Counted from the first letter of the stretch, positions 39,995-49,638 are shown. The stretch is DNA of 64,000 nt from JAIQFF01 sp963725615 (GCA_963725615.1 CAVRZO010000001.1:62001-126000); one strand, 5' to 3'. The notes: generated by a model from the sequence alone, not told the origin. Program-made: numbers and translations.

Positions 39995-41371
39995 CTACGC
40001 TCCCAGCGCGCTCTTGATTGCCCCGGCGATATTATGCGCCAGCACTTTCATCTTCTCTTCCGACTCCGCTTCGATCATCACCCGCGCCAGAGCCTCTGTC
40101 CCCGAGTACCGCACCACCACGCGCCCGTTCCCATCGAGTTCGCGCTCGGCAGCGTTGATTGCATCTTGAATCTCCGGCACTCTCACAAATGGTACTTTCT
40201 CCCTGACTCGCACGTTCTGGATCATCTGGGGAAAGACTTTCAGATCGCTCACCAGTTCGGCCAGCGGCTTTCCCGTCCGAGCCATGGTTTCCATGACCCG
40301 TAGCGCGGTGAGCAGGCCGTCGCCGGTGGTGGCTTCGCCATCCCGGAAAATGATGTGGCCGGATTGCTCCCCGCCCAGCACTGCGCCGCTCTTCTGCATT
40401 TCCTCGAGCACATACTTGTCGCCAACGTTGGCGCGCAGCAGGCGAATGCCGGAATTGCGCAGCGCGATTTCCAGTCCCATGTTCGACATCGTGGTCGCGA
40501 CCACAGTGTTTCCGGGCAACGCTCCGTGCGACTTCATCTCCCTTGCAGTCAGGAGCAGGACGGCATCGCCATTCACCACCCGGCCATTGGCATCACAAAA
40601 AAGCGCGCGGTCGGCGTCGCCGTCGAAGGTCACACCTAAATCGAATCGTCCCGACTTCTCCGCCACCGCGCGGGCGACGGTTTCGGGATGCAACGCGCCG
40701 CAGTTGTCATTGATGTTCTGGCCGTCCGGCGTTGCGCTGAGAAAAGTCGCGCGTATACCACACAGGCGGAACAATTCCGGCGCCTCTACCGCGGCCGCGC
40801 CATTGGCGCAATCCACCAGAACTCGCAACTTGCTAATGTCGGCACCCACATTTTTTGCCAGCCACGCGATGTAGGCGTGGCGCAGTTCGGCCTGCCCTGG
40901 CAGACTCGGGGGAAACTGGAAAGAAGAGTCCACGTGGGCTTCCGGGTTCTGCAGGAGCGCAAAAATTTCCTGTTCGATGGCGATCTCATGCGCATCCGGC
41001 AACTTGTAGCCGTCGCCGGAGAAAACCTTGATGCCGTTATCGGTCCAGGGATTGTGCGACGCCGAAATCACCACGCCGGCGGCGTATTTGCGCGAGCGCG
41101 CCAGGTATGCGACTCCCGGTGTGGTGATCACGCCGGCGCTGTGGACTTCAATTCCGATCGAGGTCAGCCCGTGCGTCACCCGGTCCGCAATCCACGCACT
41201 GGATTGCCGCGTGTCCTGCCCGATCACCACACGTCCAGTGCCACCCGAACGTTTCAGATCGTGGCCCAGAGCACGGCCGATCATATACGTGCTGTCCTGG
41301 GTCAGGGGGAATTCGCCGGCGACGCCGCGAATCCCATCGGTGCCGAAGAGTTGTCGCGTCTGGGTTGTCAT
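39995..41371 (-). CDS. glmM: Phosphoglucosamine mutase
   Basis: 458 residues. It converts glucosamine 6-phosphate to glucosamine 1-phosphate for UDP-GlcNAc and so for cell wall synthesis. FGTDGIRGVAG opens the protein, the phosphoserine loop is VISASHNPWTDNG (S105), the metal loop is TFDGDADRALF, the sugar loop is GGEQSGHIIF, and the phosphate-binding loop is VRYSGTE. It is the third gene of cdaA-cdaR-glmM, where GlmM commonly binds and inhibits the diadenylate cyclase. Confidence 0.97.
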   Translation of the reverse strand: MTTQTRQLFGTDGIRGVAGEFPLTQDSTYMIGRALGHDLKRSGGTGRVVIGQDTRQSSAWIADRVTHGLTSIGIEVHSAGVITTPGVAYLARSRKYAAGVVISASHNPWTDNGIKVFSGDGYKLPDAHEIAIEQEIFALLQNPEAHVDSSFQFPPSLPGQAELRHAYIAWLAKNVGADISKLRVLVDCANGAAAVEAPELFRLCGIRATFLSATPDGQNINDNCGALHPETVARAVAEKSGRFDLGVTFDGDADRALFCDANGRVVNGDAVLLLTAREMKSHGALPGNTVVATTMSNMGLEIALRNSGIRLLRANVGDKYVLEEMQKSGAVLGGEQSGHIIFRDGEATTGDGLLTALRVMETMARTGKPLAELVSDLKVFPQMIQNVRVREKVPFVRVPEIQDAINAAERELDGNGRVVVRYSGTEALARVMIEAESEEKMKVLAHNIAGAIKSALGA

Positions 41372-41387
41372 GCTGAATCGAAAATGA

Positions 41388-42065
41388 CTAGCGTACGCCG
41401 CTTCCGTCCGGGGCCTTTTCCATGATAACCGTGACCCGCACCGGATTGGAGTCCATTACTTGGACCAGGGGATCAGAAACGTAAGCATGCCGGACGAAAG
41501 TGGCATGTTCGATAGTCCCGCTCGCGTCCACCGGATCGGTGATGGCGGCTTCGACGGCCTCCACCCGCTTACGCGGCCCGCTGATCGTGATTGTGGACGG
41601 CTGCGCATCGATGTGCCCGATCTGGTAGCCCGCCGTGAAGGTGCCGAAAACCCGGGGCCGCACCGGGACCTGGCGGGTAAGACGAGTGTCAAAGGTAAGG
41701 TGAAACTGGCTGGGAATAACTTGTACGACCTCGAGCTCCCGGGGCTGATGGATCTGCTGGGACGTCAGATCGAACGTTCGCTCCCCCGGCTTCATCCCGC
41801 TGAGCTCGATTTCGGCATAGATATCCGCGGGCTGCAGCCGCCGCACAATGCGCTGCGGACCGCGCACCCGGATCTCGGCCCGCGGAACGCTTTCAGTATT
41901 GATCTCAAGATTTTCTGGAATGTTGCGGAATTCAATGGGCACCTCGACCGCTATTTCGGCCACAGGATCCCGTGTCACCGCAAGCCACAAGCCGACAGCC
42001 AGCGCCAGCGATAGCAGCTTGATGCCGAAATTGTGCAGCACCCGCCGGCGCAAGAAATCTTTCAT
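41388..42065 (-). CDS. cdaR: YbbR-domain protein CdaR (regulator of diadenylate cyclase)
   Basis: 225 residues. One N-terminal membrane helix (KLLSLALAVGLWLAV) is followed by two YbbR-type beta domains (VEVPIEFRNIPENLEI, VRVRGPQRIVRRL, TITISGPRKRVEAVEAA). Bacterial YbbR/CdaR proteins are membrane partners that modulate CdaA. The start ATG is two nt past the cdaA stop codon, so the genes are probably translationally coupled. Confidence 0.92.
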   Translation of the reverse strand: MKDFLRRRVLHNFGIKLLSLALAVGLWLAVTRDPVAEIAVEVPIEFRNIPENLEINTESVPRAEIRVRGPQRIVRRLQPADIYAEIELSGMKPGERTFDLTSQQIHQPRELEVVQVIPSQFHLTFDTRLTRQVPVRPRVFGTFTAGYQIGHIDAQPSTITISGPRKRVEAVEAAITDPVDASGTIEHATFVRHAYVSDPLVQVMDSNPVRVTVIMEKAPDGSGVR

Positions 42066-42067
42066 GA

Positions 42068-42955
42068 CTAGCGTTCGCCTCCCGGCGTGACCCGCGATTC
42101 GGCAGGGCGCGGCGCGGACCTCTCGGCATCCTCCTCGGGAACAACAAGCTCCTCGCTGCCATTCGTCATGGGAGTAGGCAAGGTGGAGGGAGGCACATAG
42201 CGGCGCAGCAGCTCTCCGATGCGCTCTCGCAGTTGCTCGACGGTCAAATCCCGTTCGATGGTCCCGCCGACAGCCAGGCTGATGGCACCGGTTTCCTCGG
42301 AAACGATGACCGCAATGGCATCAGTCTCTTCCGTCACGCCGATCCCGGCGCGGTGCCGGGTGCCGAGTTGAGTCGACAGCACCGGATTCATGGAAAGCGG
42401 CAGAAAGCACGCCGCCGCTGAGATGCGGTCTTTCTGCACGATCACGGCGCCATCATGCAGGGGAGCGCTGGGACGAAAAATCGTGGCCAGCAGATCGTAC
42501 GAAAGGTGCGCGTCGAGCGGAACACCACTTTCAATATATGTCCGCAATCCGATTTCCCGTTCGATCACTATCAGGGCGCCCGTCTGGTTCTGAGAAAACA
42601 GGTTGGCTGCAAGTACGATGTCATCGTAAGCGTCGGCTTCAGATGCCGCAGTGCGGCTGCGCAGCAGCCGGCGCCCCAGGCGCGCCAGGGCCTGCCGGAT
42701 CTCGCCCGCAAAAATCACGATCAGCGCGAACACCGCGTAAGGCAGCAACGTGCTCAGCAGCCAGTTCAGCGTGGCCAGCTCGCCCGCACGGGAAAAGTAA
42801 AACGCCAGGGCCAAGCCCGCTACGCCCACCAGCATGTAGGCGGCGCGTGTGCCCTTGATAAGCGCCAGCAGCTCGTAAATAATCACCGCGACCAGCAAGA
42901 TGTCGATTACAGAAAGCACCGACAAATGTGGCCACGGCGCTGCGAAGAACTTCAC
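42068..42955 (-). CDS. cdaA: Diadenylate cyclase CdaA
   Basis: 295 residues with a GTG start preceded by AAAGGGAT. Three N-terminal membrane helices (to about residue 85) are followed by the DAC domain with the catalytic DGA (168-170, LHDGAVIVQ) and RHR (200-202, GTRHRAGIG) motifs. It makes c-di-AMP from two ATP, a signal for cell wall and ion homeostasis. The C-terminal 35 residues are a proline/glutamate-rich tail. Its operon with cdaR and glmM is widely conserved. Confidence 0.97.
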   Translation of the reverse strand: MKFFAAPWPHLSVLSVIDILLVAVIIYELLALIKGTRAAYMLVGVAGLALAFYFSRAGELATLNWLLSTLLPYAVFALIVIFAGEIRQALARLGRRLLRSRTAASEADAYDDIVLAANLFSQNQTGALIVIEREIGLRTYIESGVPLDAHLSYDLLATIFRPSAPLHDGAVIVQKDRISAAACFLPLSMNPVLSTQLGTRHRAGIGVTEETDAIAVIVSEETGAISLAVGGTIERDLTVEQLRERIGELLRRYVPPSTLPTPMTNGSEELVVPEEDAERSAPRPAESRVTPGGER

Positions 42956-43066
42956 CGGCGATCCCTTTCTGAAAGAATTGGCAGTACTCGAAAATCAATT
43001 GTAATCCAGGGTCATACAATCCCGGCTATCTTTATCGAAGTAAAGGCTTTGTAAAGATATGTGGGT

Positions 43067-43185
43067 GTGTGGGGCGGGCGCCCTCGCCCCCCGCCTTTGA
43101 ATTTGATTTAGATCGCGGCTAAGAACGCAGAACTCGACACTGGAGTCCAAGTCAAAAGCGGCGGGCGAGGGCGCCCGCTCCACAC
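43067..43185. repeat. Inverted-repeat doublet, family B
   Basis: The left arm begins GTGTGGGGCGGGCGCCCTCG and the right arm ends CGCCCGCTCCACAC. The sequence next to the right arm (TCCAAGTCAAAAGCGGCGGG) is nearly identical to that in the doublet at 60691-60790, so the two share a common origin. It lies between xseA and cdaA. Confidence 0.8.
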
Positions 43186-43189
43186 ACGG

Positions 43190-44563
43190 CTACTCTTGTT
43201 TTCCTCGCCTGACCGTCGCGGTCACCGTGCCCTTTGCCAGGCGTGCGGAAATCTCGTCTCCAGCTTTCACTCCATCCGCATCTTTCAGCAGCACTCCTGC
43301 GGAATCGAACACCAGAGCATACCCGCGATCCAGAATGGCAAGAGGCGAAAGCGCCTCCAACTGCCCTGTAAGTTGATTGAGTACCCCTCGCTGCCGCAAC
43401 AACAGCGTTCGGGCGGTGGCCGCGAGTGCAGCCACCCGAGAATCCAGTTCCTGACGAATTCCGGCCAGCATGCGACGCACGTCGTAATGCCGGACCACAG
43501 CCGCCGCGGATTCCAGCCGCCGCCGATGTTGCTCCAGAATCTGTCGCTCTGCCCGATCCAGCCGGTTCTTCAGCTCATCGAGTCTCTGCTGCCGCCGGTT
43601 GATGACATCCACCATGCGCGCGAACGCGCCGTGCTGGGCAATTTCAGTCAGCGCCTGCCGCCCCATCAGCAACCGGTAGCGCACAGCGCGAACCAGCCGC
43701 TGGCGCAGCCCCTCGGCCTGGTCCTCTACTTCCTGGCGGGAGCGAATGACTAATTCGGCAGCAGCGGAAGGCGTCGGAGCTCGCAGGTCAGCCACGAAAT
43801 CAATAATGGTGAAGTCGGTCTCGTGCCCTACCGCTGAGATCACGGGAATCATGGACGCGGCCACGACGCGCGCCAACGCCTCGTTGTTAAAGGCCGCCAG
43901 GTCTTCGGCAGAACCTCCTCCACGGGCCACGATGATGACGTCAACACTGCACGCCTGGTTGAAGTAGCGAACGCCCGCGCTGACTTCAGCGCCAGCGGAC
44001 TCGCCCTGTACCTGCGCCGGGAAGATCAAAATGCTGGCTGTATGATGCCGCCGCAGCAGAATGTTAAGAATGTCGCGCAGGGCCGCCGCCTGCGGCGAAG
44101 TCACAATCCCTATACGGCGCGGCAAAGTGGGAATCGGTTTTTTGCGGCCGGCGTCGAACAACCCTTCCGCCTCAAGCTTGGCTTTGAGCTGCTCAAACGC
44201 AACCTGCAACGCCCCTGCGCCCTTGGGTTCAAGGTACTCGGCTGAAATCTGCAGTTCGCCGCGATCTTCGTAGATGGTGACTCGCCCGCGCAGCACCACC
44301 TGCATGCCGTTCTCGGGCCGAAACCGCAGCAGCCGTGCCTGCGACCGGAACATCACGGCACGAATCTGTGAGTTCTGGTCCTTCAAAGTGAAGTAGAGAT
44401 GCCCCGAGTCATGCGCCCGGAAGTTCGATATCTCGCCTTCCACCCAGGCATCGCCATACTCGCGCTCAATGTGAGTGCGCACCGCCGCCACCAGATCCCG
44501 CACCGTCCAGATGCGGCGATCGGGCGGTTTGAAGCTGAATCCCAGCTGGTCAGTGGAGGACAC
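43190..44563 (-). CDS. xseA: Exodeoxyribonuclease VII large subunit
   Basis: 457 residues with a GTG start. An N-terminal OB fold (WVEGEISNFRAHDSGHLYFT) precedes the catalytic domain (RIGIVTSPQAAALRDIL, DVIIVARGGGSAEDLAAFN, PVISAVGHETDFTI) and a C-terminal coiled coil. It degrades single-stranded DNA with the small subunit XseB, whose gene is not adjacent. A TAAACT hexamer eight nt before the GTG predicts a very short leader. Its stop codon lies just outside a family B doublet. Confidence 0.97.
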   Translation of the reverse strand: MSSTDQLGFSFKPPDRRIWTVRDLVAAVRTHIEREYGDAWVEGEISNFRAHDSGHLYFTLKDQNSQIRAVMFRSQARLLRFRPENGMQVVLRGRVTIYEDRGELQISAEYLEPKGAGALQVAFEQLKAKLEAEGLFDAGRKKPIPTLPRRIGIVTSPQAAALRDILNILLRRHHTASILIFPAQVQGESAGAEVSAGVRYFNQACSVDVIIVARGGGSAEDLAAFNNEALARVVAASMIPVISAVGHETDFTIIDFVADLRAPTPSAAAELVIRSRQEVEDQAEGLRQRLVRAVRYRLLMGRQALTEIAQHGAFARMVDVINRRQQRLDELKNRLDRAERQILEQHRRRLESAAAVVRHYDVRRMLAGIRQELDSRVAALAATARTLLLRQRGVLNQLTGQLEALSPLAILDRGYALVFDSAGVLLKDADGVKAGDEISARLAKGTVTATVRRGKQE

Positions 44564-44662
44564 TGCAGTGGAGTTTACAACAGCGTTACGCAGCTTCTGG
44601 CTCTTAGCTCGTGGTTCTTAGGGGTGTAGTGTGAAGCGCACGAACCACGTTCCGGGCGGTGC

Positions 44663-46159
44663 CTATCTCCCGATCCCCAATGCCCGGCCCTGCTGAACCG
44701 AAGCTTCCCGCACGCAATTCCTTCCCGCCTGCTTAGCGGCATACAAGCCTGCGTCAGCCGCCTTCACCAACTCCTCGCGAGTGCTGCCATGGTCCGGACA
44801 GGTTGCCACCCCGGCGCTGATCGTGACCGACCGGGGCACTCCGGGAAATTGCCAGCTATCCACCATTCGCCGCAGCTTCTCGGCTACGCCCAGGGCATGC
44901 TGCTGGCTGGTCTGCGAGAGGAGCACTGCGAACTCTTCTCCTCCATAGCGGCAGACCACGTCGATCTTCCTCAGCTGCTGGGAGAAAATGGATGACACCT
45001 GGCGCAGCACTTCATCGCCCAGCAAATGGCCAAATTCATCATTCAGCCTTTTGAACTGGTCGATATCCACCATGATCACCGCCATCCCGGAGCTAAAGCG
45101 GCGCGCCCGCTCCAGTTCTTCCTCAATTCGAAGTTCGAAGTAACGGCGGTTAAAGATTCCGGTAAGGCCGTCCAGATAAGCCAGACGCTTGACCCGTTCC
45201 ACGTAGTGAGCATTCTGAATCGCAGTCGCACAAATGTCGGCCACAGATTCCAGTGATTGGATATCGCTGACACTGAACGACCCCGGCCGCGCGCTGTCCA
45301 GGACCAGAACGCCCAGCGTCTGCCCGAAGGAAACCAGCGGAATGCACATCCGGGAACCCGATTCCAGATAGATGCCCACGAAATCAGGGTCTGTTTTGAC
45401 GTTGTTCTCGATCACCGTCTTGCTCTCGCGCAGCGCCTGCCCCCACAGGCCTGCCCCCGCCGGCACCTTTCCGCCCTCCGGGATGCGCAGCGTCAGGTCG
45501 CCATGGTGCGCCTGCAGCACCAGGTCCTCGTCTTCCTTGACCAGCATCGACACGTGGGAAACTTCGAACGCCGGACGAATCTTCGCGCAGGCTTTCGACA
45601 AAAGTTCCTTCACGTCCAGCACGACCGTTGTTTCGCGCGCGACGGTATTGATGGCCTCGAGCTGCGACGCCCGCCGCCGTTCCAGCGAATACAGCCGGGC
45701 ATTCTGCAATGCCATCGAAGCCTGCGTGGAAAAGAGGGTCAACAGATCGACGGTTTCGGAATCAAAGTGGTCCGGGTTTTCGCTCTGACAATCCAAGACG
45801 CCGACAACTTCGTCCCGCACCATGAGCGGAATCGCGAGTTCAGAACGGGTCTTCTTGCCCCACGGTTTGTAGCGGCTTTCTTTGGTGAAATCCGGCACGT
45901 ACAAGGGACGCTTCTTCTGGGCAGCGGTGCCGATCAGTCCTGTCCCAATGCTCACCGTGACCTTGTCAAAGCCCTGCTCGCCGCCGATCTGAGAGCGGGT
46001 GCAAAGCTGATCTGTATCCTTGTCCAGCAATAGGATAGCCACGTTCTGCAAGTGGAAATAGTCCTGCGCAATCAGCAGGATGCGCTGCAACACCTCGTCC
46101 AGGTCAAACGTGGACAGCACGGCCTGGCTGGCGTCGTAAAGGATGGCGATTTTCTGCAT
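44663..46159 (-). CDS. GAF-GAF-GGDEF diguanylate cyclase
   Basis: 498 residues, no membrane segments. Two GAF sensor domains occupy about 25-165 and 190-325. The GGDEF domain at about 335-485 has an intact active site (CRYGGEEFAVLL) and, five residues before it, an RxxD inhibitory site (RKID), so the enzyme is probably feedback-inhibited by c-di-GMP. It should make c-di-GMP from two GTP. The GAF ligands are unknown. The PilZ protein at 18738-19448 is a candidate effector in the same window. Confidence 0.93.
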   Translation of the reverse strand: MQKIAILYDASQAVLSTFDLDEVLQRILLIAQDYFHLQNVAILLLDKDTDQLCTRSQIGGEQGFDKVTVSIGTGLIGTAAQKKRPLYVPDFTKESRYKPWGKKTRSELAIPLMVRDEVVGVLDCQSENPDHFDSETVDLLTLFSTQASMALQNARLYSLERRRASQLEAINTVARETTVVLDVKELLSKACAKIRPAFEVSHVSMLVKEDEDLVLQAHHGDLTLRIPEGGKVPAGAGLWGQALRESKTVIENNVKTDPDFVGIYLESGSRMCIPLVSFGQTLGVLVLDSARPGSFSVSDIQSLESVADICATAIQNAHYVERVKRLAYLDGLTGIFNRRYFELRIEEELERARRFSSGMAVIMVDIDQFKRLNDEFGHLLGDEVLRQVSSIFSQQLRKIDVVCRYGGEEFAVLLSQTSQQHALGVAEKLRRMVDSWQFPGVPRSVTISAGVATCPDHGSTREELVKAADAGLYAAKQAGRNCVREASVQQGRALGIGR

Positions 46160-46233
46160 GGGGCCAGCCGGATTGTAACCCGCCAGAGATACCTGCCCGA
46201 TGTTCCCAAAGTAACGTATATGAGTTCACAACT

Positions 46234-46440
46234 TCATCTAGTTCCCTTGGATCCAGGCTTCCAACCGCTCACCAGCTTGGTGACCGCCAACGCAACCAGG
46301 CAGAAGCCGGCATCTACCAGTAGCCCCAGGTCGGTACGAAAAGGCACATGCCGAGCGGGCATCGGCATGTAGGGCAGCAGAAGAAAGTACGCCACGTTCC
46401 CGGCCAGGATTGCGATCAGGGCTTGGGCAAAGTTCTTCAC
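46234..46440 (-). CDS. Small hydrophobic protein
   Basis: 68 residues starting at a GTG with an excellent AGGAGA box at normal spacing. Two membrane helices are likely (LIAILAGNVAYFLLLPY and LVDAGFCLVALAVTKLV) with a conserved-looking MPMPARHVP turn between them. It diverges from recG, 27 nt away. Function unknown. The size is short, but the ribosome site and helix pattern support a real gene. Confidence 0.6.
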   Translation of the reverse strand: MKNFAQALIAILAGNVAYFLLLPYMPMPARHVPFRTDLGLLVDAGFCLVALAVTKLVSGWKPGSKGTR

Positions 46441-46467
46441 CGATCTCTCCTGCTAACATCCCCTGAG

Positions 46468-48702
46468 ATGCTCGAACTTTCCACCTCGGTCCAATATGTA
46501 AAGGGCATCGGCCCTCGCCTGGCCGAGGTGTTGGGTGCCAAGGGCATCCACACGGTCGACGATCTGCTTCATTACCTGCCTTTCCGCTACGAAGATCGCG
46601 TGAACCCGCGTGGGATTTCCGAGCTGCGCGCAGGCGAGATGGCCACGGTCATCGCGGAGGTGCGTACGTCGGGACTGTTCCGCACCCGCCGCATGCCTAT
46701 TTTCCAGATGACCGCCGGCCAGGGCAGAAGCCGATTGAAGTGCATCTGGTTCAACGGCACGTATCTGCGAGATCGCTTCAAGCCCGGACAACTGGTAGCG
46801 CTTTACGGCAAGGTAGAGCAGGAGCGCGGCGGAGAATTGCAACTGGTACAACCGCAGTTTGAAATTCTCGGCGACTCTGCTGACGACACCGAAGGTGGGG
46901 AGCAGAAAGCAGCTTCCTCGCTCGAAGTCGGAAGAATCGTCCCTATCTACGAGTCGGCCGGCCAGGGACGCCTTACGCCGCGCTGGTTTCGGCGCATCAT
47001 CCACACCGTGCTGGAGAATCTCTCGCCGCAAGTCACCGATCCGGTTCCAACTGCCGTGCGCAACCATCTGAGCCTGATCTCGCCGCGGGACGCGTTGCGA
47101 CAAGTCCACTGGCCCGATCCCGGCGAGAGCCTTCAGGACTTGCAGGCTTCGCGCACCCCGGCTCACGTCCGCCTGATTTTCGAGGAACTCTTCTTCCTCG
47201 AACTGGGGCTCGAGCTCAAACGACGCGAGCAGAAGGCACAAACCGGAATCGCGTTCGAGCTGGACAATCGCGCTCGCGAGGCGATCAAGAAGATCCTGCC
47301 CTTTCATCCCACCGCGGCGCAGAAACGCGTGCTCAAGGAAATCGCCTCCGACATGGAAAAGCCGTTTCCGATGCGGCGTCTGCTGCAAGGCGATGTCGGG
47401 TCAGGCAAGACCATCGTGGCCTTCGAGGCCGCCATCATTGCCATGGAAAATGGATATCAGGTCGCACTGATGGCGCCCACCGAAATTCTGGCCCAGCAGC
47501 ATTATTTTTCCGCCCGCCGGATTCTGGAGAATGCCGGATACCGGATCGTCCTCCTCACCGGATCGGTCGAAGAAGACCGCAAACGCGAAATCCGCCGCCA
47601 CATCGCCCAGGGCAACGCGCAGCTGATCATAGGAACCCATGCCCTGATTGAGCAAAAGGTCGAGTTCGCCAAACTGGGCCTGGTCATCGTGGATGAACAA
47701 CACCGCTTCGGCGTAATGCAACGCTTCAAGCTGATGAAGAAATCGACAGACGAAGGAGCCGGCAACGGCCACCCACGAACCGCCGCCACGAACCACGTAG
47801 GGGCGGACGCCCTCGTCCGCCCAGCCGAGCCAGGCTCGGCAATTCTCGGCGAGCCCGATGTCCTGGTCATGACCGCCACCCCCATCCCGCGCACTCTCGC
47901 CCTGACTCTCTACGGCGACCTCGACGTCAGTGTCCTCGACGAGATGCCGCCAGGCCGCACCCCCATCGTCACCCGCCGCATCTCCGGCGATCGCGCCGAT
48001 GAAGTCTGGCAATTCGTTGGCAAGCAAGTCGCCGCCGGCCACCAGGCTTACGTTGTGTATCCCGTGATCGAGGAAAACGAGGAGTCCGAACTCAAAGCCG
48101 CTCTTAAAATGCACAAAGAGCTCAGCAAGAAAATCTTCCCCGATCGGCGCGTAGAACTGTTGCATGGCCGCCTGCATCCAGATCAGAAGGAAGACGTCAT
48201 GCGGCGATTCCAAAAAGGCGAGGTGGACATTCTGGTCTCGACCACCGTGATCGAAGTCGGAGTCGACGTCGCCAACGCCACCGTGATGGTGATCGAGCAC
48301 GCCGAGCGCTTCGGCCTCTCCCAGCTACACCAGCTCCGAGGACGCATCGGCCGCGGCGCAGCCAAATCTTTCTGCATCCTGATGACCGGCGGAAAAATCT
48401 CCGAAGATGGCGAACGCCGCCTCGACGCCATGGTCCGCACCACCGACGGCTTCCAGATCGCCGAACTCGATCTCGAACTGCGCGGCCCCGGCGAGTTCTT
48501 CGGCACCCGCCAGGCCGGTATGCCCAGCTTCCAGGTCGCCAACCTGATCCGCGACCGCCAACTGCTGGAAGCCGCCAAACGCGAAGCCGCAGCCGTCCTG
48601 GCCGGCCCTGGCGAAGAGGTTCCCCAAGAAGAAGTCGACCGCGCTCTCCGCCACATGCGCACCCACTGGCAGAAAACCTACGGCCTGGTAGAGGTAGGAT
48701 AG
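46468..48702 (+). CDS. recG: ATP-dependent DNA helicase RecG with repeat-derived insert
   Basis: 744 residues from the ATG at 46468; the frame continues upstream but that part is antisense to the small membrane gene. The wedge domain is at the N-terminus (VKGIGPRLAEVL). Helicase motifs include QGDVGSGKTIVAF (Walker A), VIVDEQHRFGVMQRF (Walker B), MTATPIPRTLALTLYGDLD and HQLRGRIGRG. Between the DEQH and TATP motifs there are about 30 extra residues (around GNGHPRTAATNHVGADALVR), encoded by a family A palindrome at 47793-47840 and its flanks. RecG remodels stalled replication forks. Confidence 0.95.
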   Translation: MLELSTSVQYVKGIGPRLAEVLGAKGIHTVDDLLHYLPFRYEDRVNPRGISELRAGEMATVIAEVRTSGLFRTRRMPIFQMTAGQGRSRLKCIWFNGTYLRDRFKPGQLVALYGKVEQERGGELQLVQPQFEILGDSADDTEGGEQKAASSLEVGRIVPIYESAGQGRLTPRWFRRIIHTVLENLSPQVTDPVPTAVRNHLSLISPRDALRQVHWPDPGESLQDLQASRTPAHVRLIFEELFFLELGLELKRREQKAQTGIAFELDNRAREAIKKILPFHPTAAQKRVLKEIASDMEKPFPMRRLLQGDVGSGKTIVAFEAAIIAMENGYQVALMAPTEILAQQHYFSARRILENAGYRIVLLTGSVEEDRKREIRRHIAQGNAQLIIGTHALIEQKVEFAKLGLVIVDEQHRFGVMQRFKLMKKSTDEGAGNGHPRTAATNHVGADALVRPAEPGSAILGEPDVLVMTATPIPRTLALTLYGDLDVSVLDEMPPGRTPIVTRRISGDRADEVWQFVGKQVAAGHQAYVVYPVIEENEESELKAALKMHKELSKKIFPDRRVELLHGRLHPDQKEDVMRRFQKGEVDILVSTTVIEVGVDVANATVMVIEHAERFGLSQLHQLRGRIGRGAAKSFCILMTGGKISEDGERRLDAMVRTTDGFQIAELDLELRGPGEFFGTRQAGMPSFQVANLIRDRQLLEAAKREAAAVLAGPGEEVPQEEVDRALRHMRTHWQKTYGLVEVG
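47793..47840. repeat. Family A palindromic repeat inside recG
   Basis: CCACGTAGGGGCGGACGCCC...CTCGTCCGCCC followed by AGCCGAGCCAGGCTCGGC. It is in frame, without stops, between two helicase motifs. Confidence 0.78.
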
Positions 48703-48717
48703 CGGTTCGTGTGGCTT

Positions 48718-48838
48718 GTGTGGTCGCGGGCGACTCGCCCGCGGCCTTTGCCTTTGCTCTTGCCTTTGATCCTTTCCTTATAACTCCCACTGCGGTTCTT
48801 GCCCCCGGCTTTCGCGGGCGAGCCGCCCGCGACCACAC
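48718..48838. repeat. Inverted-repeat doublet, family C
   Basis: The left arm GTGTGGTCGCGGGCGACTCG continues CCCGCGGC (48718-48745); the right arm TCGCGGGCGAGCCGCCCGCG continues ACCACAC (48812-48838). It lies between recG and the truncated haemoglobin gene. Confidence 0.78.
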
Positions 48839-48945
48839 AAGCCCACAGCGACCCATTTGACAACCATCCCCTAAATCCGGAATCTGTTCCCTCCCGTATT
48901 TGATGTGGGCCCAAAAAATCACATCTCTGAAGGAGACTATCCGCC

Positions 48946-49437
48946 ATGCCAAGAACCTTCCGGCATTCCCTGTTGGTGGCGCTCATGCTGGGCTTTGTCC
49001 CAGCCAGCGTGTTGAACACCATTGCCGCACCTCTCCCCCCAACCCCGGCTGCACCCCAGGCCGCTGCTGCCCAGGACTCGCTCTACAAGCGCCTGGGAGG
49101 CTACGACGCCCTGGCTGCCGTTACCGACGACTTCCTCGGCCGCCTGGCCACTGACGCCAAAGAGGGCCGCTTCTTCGTCGGCCTAAGTAACGATTCGAAG
49201 ACTCGCGTTCGCCAGCACGTAGTGGACTTCCTGTGCGTGGCCACCGGCGGACCCTGCAAGTACACCGGACGCGATATGGAAACCGCGCACACCGGCCTGA
49301 ACATTACGGAAGAAGACTGGACCATCGCAGTCAAAGCCCTGGGCGATACCCTGAACAAGTTCAAGGTACCCGCGCGCGAACAAGGAGAAGTGGTAAGCGC
49401 CATCGCCGGGTTGAAGAGCAAGATTGTGGGACGGTAA
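48946..49437 (+). CDS. Exported truncated haemoglobin (group I-like)
   Basis: 163 residues. The first 28 form a signal peptide (LLVALMLGFVPASV), and a short Pro/Ala linker follows. The globin begins at LYKRLGGYDALAAVTDDFLG; the proximal histidine is in VRQHVVDFLCVATGGPCKYT, and the ETAHTGLNITEEDW segment is typical of group I/II truncated haemoglobins. A periplasmic location is unusual. Possible roles are oxygen or nitric oxide chemistry; not determinable here. It is a single-gene unit. Confidence 0.85.
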   Translation: MPRTFRHSLLVALMLGFVPASVLNTIAAPLPPTPAAPQAAAAQDSLYKRLGGYDALAAVTDDFLGRLATDAKEGRFFVGLSNDSKTRVRQHVVDFLCVATGGPCKYTGRDMETAHTGLNITEEDWTIAVKALGDTLNKFKVPAREQGEVVSAIAGLKSKIVGR

Positions 49438-49638
49438 GGGGAAGTACTTTCACCAGCCAAGGAAAAATCGCCGCGTGGCGACAAAATGGAGGGCACGAGT
49501 TTACTCATGCCGTAAGCTGCCGAAACTCTGTCGCGCTTTAGCGCTTGAGTTCGCTCTCACGGCCCGAGTGGATTTCGTGCCCTTCGGCGCACAATCGGCC
49601 TTTGGCTTCCAGCGCACCGGATGGGATAATCATCCCCG

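Noticed and set aside
42435..43060. A plus-strand frame of about 200 codons opposite cdaA
   Set aside because: Antisense to the diadenylate cyclase gene; no independent support.
46348..46467. Upstream extension of the recG frame
   Set aside because: It overlaps the small membrane gene in antisense and RecG similarity begins at MLELSTSVQYVKGIG.
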